A DNA stretch of 64,000 nucleotides from an uncultured Marinobacter sp. (GTDB lineage: Bacteria > Pseudomonadota > Gammaproteobacteria > Pseudomonadales > Oleiphilaceae). The stretch lies in assembly GCF_946886895.1 (NCBI RefSeq), contig NZ_CAMPJO010000004.1, positions 248,001-312,000 of the forward strand, in the 5' to 3' direction. The notes under the pieces are model-generated. The model worked only from the letters and a program-made list of their open reading frames with translations, did not search any database and was not told the DNA's origin. Positions 57,896 through 64,000 of this stretch are shown here, one piece after another (the stretch's first letter is position 1; each line of letters begins with the position of its first letter). The position numbers and the translations under genes were made by a program.

Positions 57896-58360
57896 CTACC
57901 GGGAATCGCTGAAGAACGTTGCCTGCATAATCTGGCTGATCCGGGAAGAATTACCGCTTCTGAGCGCCGTGCGAATGAGGTGGATGTGGGTGGAAAGATC
58001 TTCCTGCACCGACGGAGGTGTGCCGTCCGCCGTGTCTTCGCCGGTCTGTCCGAGCTCACGGCCGACTGACGCCGGTGCCGGTGAACTGAGCCGGATGAAC
58101 GCCGCACGGGTCAGCACGGCCTGGTCGAGCGCTTCCTGGCGGATGGTATCCACATAGCGCAATAATCCTTCTTCCCCGAGCCAGAGCAGGGCGCCCAAAC
58201 AGGCCATGTGACGCTTGCTGTGAAGGCCGAACTCGTCCGGTTCATCGGGGCCGGCAATGTCTTCAACAAACAGATTGACCCGCCGGGGAAAGGCGCCATA
58301 GAGTTGGGTCAGGGCGATGGCGGCGTCCTTGTGGAATTCTTCAACGTGGAGATCGGCCAT
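57896..58360 (-). CDS. Uncharacterised protein downstream of alaA
   Basis: Protein of 154 aa with no recognised domain. It has no signal peptide or membrane segment. The first half is largely helical and regular (EFHKDAAIALTQLYGAFPRR, later KRHMACLGALLWLGEEGLLRY), and residues 100-125 are polar and likely disordered. It starts 14 bp after the alaA stop on the same strand, so it is probably co-transcribed. No function is proposed. Confidence 0.7.
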   Translation of the reverse strand: MADLHVEEFHKDAAIALTQLYGAFPRRVNLFVEDIAGPDEPDEFGLHSKRHMACLGALLWLGEEGLLRYVDTIRQEALDQAVLTRAAFIRLSSPAPASVGRELGQTGEDTADGTPPSVQEDLSTHIHLIRTALRSGNSSRISQIMQATFFSDSR

Positions 58361-58374
58361 GGGCGTGCTCCCTC

Positions 58375-59589
58375 TTACTGCCGGTAGGTGTCGAGGAAGT
58401 TGCCCAGGCGCCCCATGGCGTCCTCCAGGGTGTCCTTCCGGGGCAGGAACACGACCCGGAGGTGCTGTTTGTCGTCAATATTGAACGCCGACCCCTGGAC
58501 CAGAAGAATGCGTTCCTGAAGCAGGAGATCGAGCACCAGCTTCTCATCGTTCACGATCGGGAAGTGTTTGGGATCAAGCTTCGGGAACAGGTACAGGGCC
58601 CCCTGGGGTTTGACGCAGCTCACGCCCGGGATGTCATTGAGCATTCGCCACGCCGTTTCCCGCTGCTCGCAGAGCCGGCCTCCGGGGGCCACCAGGTCGT
58701 TGATGGACTGGTAGCCGCCGAGCGCGGTCTGTATGGCGAGCTGGGCGGGAACATTCGCGCACAGGCGCATGTTGGAGAGCATTTCGATGCCCTCAATCAG
58801 GTCCCGGGCGCGATGTTTGGCGCCGCTGATAATCATCCAGCCGGACCGGTAGCCGGCAGCCCGGTAATTCTTGGATAACCCGTTGTAGGTGAAGAACAGA
58901 ACATCATCCGCCAGGGACGCGGTGGAAATATGCTGGGTGCCGTCGTACAGGATCTTGTCGTAGATCTCGTCCGAGAGAATGATCAGGTTGTGCTGGCGGG
59001 CCAACTCAATCACTTGCGCCAGCAACTCCCCGGAATACACCGCCCCGGTCGGGTTATTGGGGTTGATGAGAACAATGGCCCGGGTGCGACGGGTTATTTT
59101 TTTGCGGATGTCATCAATATCCGGGAACCAGTTCTGCTGCTCATCGCACCGGTAGTGCACCGGCTTGCCGCTGGACAGCGTGACCGCAGCGGTCCACAGA
59201 GGGTAGTCCGGAGCAGGTATCAGCACCTCATCGCCGGTGTTCAGCATGGCCTGCATGGACATCACGATGAGCTCGCTGACGCCGTTGCCGAGGAAGATGT
59301 CATCGATATCGACCTTGTCGATGCCGCGTTGCTGGCAGTAGTGCATCACTGCTTTGCGGGCCGAAAACAACCCCTTGGATTCCACGTAGCCCTGGGCCAT
59401 GGGCATGTTGTAGATGACGTCCTGCTGGATTTCCTCGGGCACGTCCAGCTCAAAGGCCGCCGGGTTGCCAATGTTCAGCTTCAGCACCCGATGGCCTTCT
59501 TCTTCCAGCCTCCGCGCTTCCCGCAGAACCACGCCACGTATTTCATAACACACGTTATCCAGCTTGGCGGATTTACAGTAGTTCTGCAT
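58375..59589 (-). CDS. alaA: Alanine-forming PLP aminotransferase
   Basis: Class I/II aminotransferase of 404 aa that makes alanine from pyruvate and glutamate (AlaA type). The N-terminus is QNYCKSAKLDNVCYEIRGV, followed by KLNIGNPAAF. PLP lysine is in FTYNGLSKNYRAAGYRSGW, with NPNNPTGAVY and the Arg in LRVVFLPRKD. It is the first gene before the unknown 154-aa gene. Confidence 0.93.
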   Translation of the reverse strand: MQNYCKSAKLDNVCYEIRGVVLREARRLEEEGHRVLKLNIGNPAAFELDVPEEIQQDVIYNMPMAQGYVESKGLFSARKAVMHYCQQRGIDKVDIDDIFLGNGVSELIVMSMQAMLNTGDEVLIPAPDYPLWTAAVTLSSGKPVHYRCDEQQNWFPDIDDIRKKITRRTRAIVLINPNNPTGAVYSGELLAQVIELARQHNLIILSDEIYDKILYDGTQHISTASLADDVLFFTYNGLSKNYRAAGYRSGWMIISGAKHRARDLIEGIEMLSNMRLCANVPAQLAIQTALGGYQSINDLVAPGGRLCEQRETAWRMLNDIPGVSCVKPQGALYLFPKLDPKHFPIVNDEKLVLDLLLQERILLVQGSAFNIDDKQHLRVVFLPRKDTLEDAMGRLGNFLDTYRQ

Positions 59590-59853
59590 AAGCTCCGGGT
59601 GTCCTTGTTCAGTCGTCGGAAGTTGCGCCTTTCGGCAAGGCAGGGCTTTATTCTAGCGGAGCGAGGGCAGGCGGCAACAGGGGAATTATGATGAATTGTG
59701 GCGTGATCTGACTGATTTAGGACGCAAAGTTAACGGTGATTGTAAAAATACCACCCGTGGCGACCGGTAAAGCGGTAGTATTCATTCATAAATTGCGCAC
59801 AATATGGACGTGAAAAATACGATTTAAACCCATCAGATAACAGGAAAACGACC

Positions 59854-60339
59854 ATGGCCGGACCGACGGTTTACGATTTCACCGTGCGTGATATCCAGGG
59901 TAATGAGAAACGTATGTCGGACTATCAGGGACAGGTGTTGTTGATCGTCAATACCGCCAGCAAGTGTGGGTTTACGCCTCAGTTCGAAGGCCTCCAGTCC
60001 CTGCACGAGGCGCTTGGGGAGCAGGGCTTTGAGGTGCTGGGATTCCCCTGTAACCAGTTTCTGAACCAGGATCCGGGCAATGATGATGCCATCAGCCAGT
60101 TCTGCAGTCTGAACTACGGTGTGGATTTCCCAATGTTTTCCAAGATCGAAGTGAATGGCGCCGGCACGCATCCGCTGTTCCAGTTCCTGAAAAAGGAGGC
60201 CCGGGGGTTGATGGGCACCGAGAAGGTCAAATGGAACTTTACCAAGTTTCTGGTCGGTCGCGACGGCCAGGTGGTGCGCCGGTACCCACCAACTGCCAAA
60301 CCGGAAGACATCCGGGCCGACATTGAAAAACTGCTGTAA
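59854..60339 (+). CDS. Glutathione peroxidase-family thiol peroxidase
   Basis: Peroxidase of 161 aa (BsaA/BtuE type). The active-site region LIVNTASKCGFTPQFEGL has Cys at about 37, with FPCNQFLNQDPG and the catalytic Trp/Asn in VKWNFTKFLVGRDG. Reduces hydrogen or lipid peroxides, in bacteria usually with thioredoxin. No signal peptide. The 264-bp gap before it (59590-59853) holds no gene; no promoter can be named with confidence. Confidence 0.93.
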   Translation: MAGPTVYDFTVRDIQGNEKRMSDYQGQVLLIVNTASKCGFTPQFEGLQSLHEALGEQGFEVLGFPCNQFLNQDPGNDDAISQFCSLNYGVDFPMFSKIEVNGAGTHPLFQFLKKEARGLMGTEKVKWNFTKFLVGRDGQVVRRYPPTAKPEDIRADIEKLL

Positions 60340-60393
60340 CCCTGCCCGGTTATGACGACCTGCCGGCGTTGCGTGGCGAACTCAGAGCCGTAC

Positions 60394-62727
60394 TCACGGC
60401 TCTTGAGCGGGAGGGGGCACCCAGCGATTGATGGCCGCCCGGAGTTCGTCCCGGTTGTAGGGCTTGGTAATGTAATCGTTCATGCCGGAGGCGATGCAGT
60501 CATCCCGGTCCCCCTGCATCACGTTGGCGGTGACGGCGATAATGGGCAGATCCGCCCAGTCGGGGTTCTGCCGGATCCTTCGGGTCGCTTCGTAGCCATC
60601 CATCACCGGCATCTGGCAATCCATCAGCACCAGATCGTAGGTCTGGTTTCTGAGGGCCTCGATGGCTCTTCGGCCGTTCTCCGCGTGATCAACCCGATGC
60701 CCGAGTCTCTTCAGCAAACTGCTGGCCACGAGTTGATTCACCTGGTTGTCCTCCACCAACAGGATGGTCAGTGGCCGGGAGTCGCTCGTGATGACGGCCG
60801 GCGCCTCCCGGCCGGGCTTCCGCTGTGGGTGCAGCCCCACTGACTGGCACAGGCAGCGATACAGCTCATCCCGTCTCAGTGGCAGCGAAAGTATTTGGTG
60901 GTGCGGCGCGTTGGCGGTCGCCGAACCGCTTGGGTCTGCCAGGATCACGCCGGCACCGGTCCAGTGATCAGCGTATACCATGGCTTCCCGGTCATCGGGT
61001 GTGGCCAGAATCAGAAGGATGCCGTCGGGGTGTCGGCTGGCACCGCGAATCGGAATGTTCCAGGCCCTGAGTTGTGATTCCAGTGGCAGCCGATGAGGGT
61101 TGCCCGAGGGCACGGCCATGGCGACGCCCACCTCTTTCAGCCTGTCGTCAATCCCGTCGACCTCGGCCGAGGCATTGTCGGGGTGCACGGGCAGCGGCAG
61201 AGTGACGGTAAAGTGGGTGCCCTGGCTTTCCTGGGAGTCCACCAGAATCCGACCGTGCATACGCTCAACCAGTTGGCGGCACAGGGTCAGCCCGAGCCCC
61301 GTGCCACCATAGAGACGGGTGGTGTCGGTGTCGGCCTGGGAAAAGGGTGAAAATATCCGGTGCAGCCCCTCTTTGGTCATACCGATGCCGGTATCGATAA
61401 CTTCAATCCGCATACTGCCGCCGGAATAGGTCGCCCGGATCCGGACACTCCCGGTCTCGGTGAATTTAATGGCATTACTCAACAGGTTGTTGAGGATCTG
61501 ACGGGCCCGTGTGGGGTCGCCCAGAAAGTTAGCCGGTAAGGCCGGGTCTATGTCGGTGATCAGGTCAATCCGCTTGCGGCGAGCCTGCTGGGCGTGCAGG
61601 GTGGCGCATTCCTCGATCAGATGGCGGACACTGAACGGGATGTTCTCCAGGTTAAGTTTTCCTGCCTCTACCTTGGAAATATCGAGGATGTCGTTTAACA
61701 GGCCCAGCAGGCTTTCACCGGCATTGAGGGCAATCTCCAGCCGGTTTTTCTGGGTGGCATCCAGTTCGCCTTCCAGTGCCAGCCCGAGCATGCCCAGAAC
61801 CCCGTTCAGCGGGGTTCGGATTTCGTGACTCATGCTGGCCAGGAAATTGGCCCGGGCCCGGGCCCGGCGAACCGCATCTTCCTTGGCTTTGACGAGGGCG
61901 CGGTTGCCCCGCTGGAGCGCCAGGTTCTTGTCGGAGATCTCACGGGTCCGGTCCTCGACTTCCTGCTCAAGCTGGGTCGAGTAATTTTTCATGGCGCTTT
62001 CAGCATGGCGCAGTTGCGCGAGGCTGGAATCGATGGTTGCCAGGTGCTGGTTGATAATGCCCACCATGGCGCCAATCTCGTCGTGCTGATGGTTGGCAGG
62101 AACAGGCAGCCGTACTTTCTCCGGGGAGCTGGCCCGTACCTGGCTCAGTGCGCTGATGACGCTGAGCATGGGGCGAGTGAGAACAAAGTAGAAAATACCC
62201 AGCAGGGCCGCGGACAGAATCAGGCTTTTGAGCAGCCCGCTCGCCAGTGTGTAGGCTGCCCGTTCCAGAAACTGCAGCCCGTAGTGGTAGGTGTCTATGG
62301 TAACGACCAGTTGGCCCAGGGGAAGCTCTTCGAGCTGGGGAACCCTGAGTTCTTTACTGAACACCCGGCTGGCGCCGAACAGACTGTCGCTGATCCAGCG
62401 ATAGGGCGACACCGGGCTGCTCCGGCTGGCAGCGGCCATGGTCTGGCCTTCGTTATCGATAATCCTGGCGTCGATGGTGGCGGGATGCCGGAGCAGGCCG
62501 TCCAGTAATTCCTCGGCCAGGCGCACGTCGATGTTGTACGCAATCTGCGAGGCCGGGCTGTAGCTGATGTCAATCAGGGCGTTGATTTCCGCTTCCATGG
62601 ACGTTCGGGCGTTGAAATAGTCCAGGGTGATCTGCACCGCGTTCAGGATCAGGCCGAGCGCCATGGCCACCAACACGGTATCGCGGGTAAGCCGGTAGGA
62701 AAGCCGCTGTTGGAAGCGTTTAGTCAC
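60394..62727 (-). CDS. Hybrid sensor histidine kinase/response regulator
   Basis: Membrane sensor of 777 aa. A first helix at about 17-37, a periplasmic domain of about 135 residues, a second helix near 175-200, HAMP, coiled coil, HisKA (ASMSHEIRTPLNGVLGML, phospho-His), HATPase (NLLSNAIKFTETG; GTGLGLTLCRQLVERM) and one C-terminal receiver (DLVLMDCQMPVMDGYEATR). No HPt domain is present, so a separate phosphotransfer protein or receiver is needed. The start is GTG. The gene lies 54 bp after the 255-aa gene on the same strand, so the two may be one unit. No ligand is known. Confidence 0.92.
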   Translation of the reverse strand: MTKRFQQRLSYRLTRDTVLVAMALGLILNAVQITLDYFNARTSMEAEINALIDISYSPASQIAYNIDVRLAEELLDGLLRHPATIDARIIDNEGQTMAAASRSSPVSPYRWISDSLFGASRVFSKELRVPQLEELPLGQLVVTIDTYHYGLQFLERAAYTLASGLLKSLILSAALLGIFYFVLTRPMLSVISALSQVRASSPEKVRLPVPANHQHDEIGAMVGIINQHLATIDSSLAQLRHAESAMKNYSTQLEQEVEDRTREISDKNLALQRGNRALVKAKEDAVRRARARANFLASMSHEIRTPLNGVLGMLGLALEGELDATQKNRLEIALNAGESLLGLLNDILDISKVEAGKLNLENIPFSVRHLIEECATLHAQQARRKRIDLITDIDPALPANFLGDPTRARQILNNLLSNAIKFTETGSVRIRATYSGGSMRIEVIDTGIGMTKEGLHRIFSPFSQADTDTTRLYGGTGLGLTLCRQLVERMHGRILVDSQESQGTHFTVTLPLPVHPDNASAEVDGIDDRLKEVGVAMAVPSGNPHRLPLESQLRAWNIPIRGASRHPDGILLILATPDDREAMVYADHWTGAGVILADPSGSATANAPHHQILSLPLRRDELYRCLCQSVGLHPQRKPGREAPAVITSDSRPLTILLVEDNQVNQLVASSLLKRLGHRVDHAENGRRAIEALRNQTYDLVLMDCQMPVMDGYEATRRIRQNPDWADLPIIAVTANVMQGDRDDCIASGMNDYITKPYNRDELRAAINRWVPPPAQEP

Positions 62728-62781
62728 GGGTAATCACTGTCCCTGTTGTTGAGCCGGTCCGGAGCGGCCCAAGGTCTGCCG

Positions 62782-63549
62782 TCAGTCGTCGTAATCGGCC
62801 TTTTTCTTCCACTCGTCATCGTGCAGGAAGGTGTCCCACTCCCGATCCAGCTTGGATTCGGAAGCGCCTGACTGGTAACCCTCGGGGCCCATGGCTTCCA
62901 GCTCCTTGATCCGGGTCCGGAAGCTTTTGACGGCTTTCATGGCCAGGGGATTGTCTTTCGATTTTCCCATTTCGGTACTGGCCAGATGGTACGCATGGAT
63001 GGCCTTGCGAAGCTGGTTCTGTCGTACGTAGTCCCGGGCCTGGAAGACATGAAGGTCAGCGTGGGTTTTGTGAACCAGGAACAGCACATATTTCAGATTT
63101 TTCTTCGCCGACGCCGAGTCCAGCCGACCCTGTTTATGCATGGCCTCGATCATCTTGAAGAGATTCTGAAGCAGCTCTTTGACGTAGTTGGACTTTTCCG
63201 GGGAATCAATCTTTACGGGTTGGGTCGTATCCCGCTTCTCCAGAACCTGCGCCTTGAGTTCACGGGTCGACTCGCGCCATTGCCGTACTGGCAGATTGGC
63301 CTTCAGGCCGGACAACTCGTTGCAGGCGTCTTCCATGCGCCGGATCAGCAACAGCTTGAGGTCGCCGGTGAGGTACTGCCCGGGAATTTCCGACAGCAGG
63401 CGGTTTGCCCGGTTGTAGGCATCCTCGTTGGCCGCGATCTTGCGGGCCCGCTCAATACGTGCCCGCTCCCGCATCTGGCTGAGTACGATGATGACAATCG
63501 AAACGGTGACGATGGCCGCCAGCACGAGGACAATGGTAGTCGTATCCAT
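62782..63549 (-). CDS. Uncharacterised single-pass membrane protein
   Basis: Protein of 255 aa. One N-terminal helix (TTTIVLVLAAIVTVSIVIIV, about 3-24) is followed by a positively charged, strongly helical soluble part with TPR-like regularity (NQLRKAIHAYHLASTEMGKS). The C-terminus is acidic and aromatic (EWDTFLHDDEWKKKADYDD). The topology suggests a cytoplasmic domain. It probably precedes the hybrid kinase in one transcript. No family is recognised. Confidence 0.7.
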   Translation of the reverse strand: MDTTTIVLVLAAIVTVSIVIIVLSQMRERARIERARKIAANEDAYNRANRLLSEIPGQYLTGDLKLLLIRRMEDACNELSGLKANLPVRQWRESTRELKAQVLEKRDTTQPVKIDSPEKSNYVKELLQNLFKMIEAMHKQGRLDSASAKKNLKYVLFLVHKTHADLHVFQARDYVRQNQLRKAIHAYHLASTEMGKSKDNPLAMKAVKSFRTRIKELEAMGPEGYQSGASESKLDREWDTFLHDDEWKKKADYDD

Positions 63550-63791
63550 GGTGTCTGTTTTGACTCCCGCATTCAGATGACGTGGCCACGTGGTGTGTCA
63601 CCCGGGTTGGTCGATATTATTCAGCAAGTGTCCGAAAGACTAGCAGAAAGTTGCTTCTGTATCCGTTTTGAAATGTGAAAGTTCGTGTAGTGTATTGATT
63701 TTGTGAATCATGTATATCCTGTATATTGCTCTGATGAATGGGCATCAATCGATGCTCCTGGCCATTTCGCTGCACGGTTCCGGAGCCCGCT

Positions 63792-64000
63792 ATGGATATT
63801 TCCCGCGTTGACCTTAACTTGCTGGTGTACCTGGATGTTCTGCTGCGGGAGCGCAATGTGACCAAGGCCGCCAACCACCTGGGTATCACCCAGCCCGCCA
63901 TGAGCAATGGCTTGAGGCGGTTAAGAGACCTGTTCGGTGATCCGTTGCTGGTGCGGACCAGTGAGGGCATGACGGCGACGGAGCGTGCCCGCGAGTTACA
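63792..64000 (+). CDS. LysR-family transcriptional regulator (partial)
   Basis: Only the first 69 residues are present, cut by the window end. They form the winged helix-turn-helix (VDLNLLVYLDVLLRERNVTK then AANHLGITQPAMSNGLRRLR), closest in style to the NodD/NahR/SyrM branch. ATG at 63792. The inducer cannot be told. The gap 63550-63791 holds no gene. Confidence 0.85.
   Translation, partial: MDISRVDLNLLVYLDVLLRERNVTKAANHLGITQPAMSNGLRRLRDLFGDPLLVRTSEGMTATERAREL

Overview
The window is ordinary chromosomal DNA of a GC-rich marine gammaproteobacterium. The overall gene set (cbb3 oxidase with its assembly genes, ttcA, rlmM, epmC, rhlB, pdxB, htpX, alaA) and its order look most like Marinobacter or a close relative. 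This assignment is inferred from gene content and was not checked against a database. No rRNA, tRNA, CRISPR array, phage or transposase gene is visible.

Positions 1-14.6 kb form a glycerol block: glycerol kinase (glpK), an AcoR-type sigma-54 activator, a six-gene glycerol ABC importer (glpSTPQU plus glpV), a chemoreceptor, and an enolase/triosephosphate isomerase pair that is probably a second copy. GlpR-like palindromes lie before glpK, glpS, glpV and eno. A good -24/-12 promoter lies before glpS. Together they suggest one glycerol regulon reaching from uptake to lower glycolysis, with the transporter also under sigma-54 control. No glpR or glpD is in the window.

Positions 14.7-31 kb hold a lone periplasmic binding protein, then a maltose/maltodextrin block: aldo/keto reductase, lipoprotein alpha-amylase, malEFG, malK, alpha-glucosidase, a sodium/solute symporter, a small DksA-type zinc-finger protein and a MalT-like activator. 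A 32-bp element with three MalT-box-like units is shared between the amylase/malE divergent region and the alpha-glucosidase promoter, which ties the regulator to these operons. No lamB porin is present.

Positions 31.2-35.8 kb carry the least understood locus: a C39 cysteine peptidase, an outer-membrane barrel with an N-terminal helical segment (a FapD/FapF-like pair), a FadL-family barrel and a MalM-like lipoprotein, all co-directional. No amyloid subunit gene is visible. This is the best candidate for an undescribed envelope system.

Positions 35.8-47.2 kb contain a polysaccharide deacetylase, a DnaJ-related protein, ttcA, and the complete cbb3 oxidase set ccoNOQP-ccoG-ccoH-ccoI-ccoS plus a TauE/SafE-like protein, with an Anr/FNR-type box before ccoN. 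Positions 47.4-64 kb are mostly housekeeping or signalling genes: hydrolase, diguanylate cyclase, rlmM, tusA, dsbD, epmC, rhlB, pdxB, htpX, alaA, glutathione peroxidase, a hybrid sensor kinase, two unknown proteins and the start of a LysR regulator cut by the window edge.
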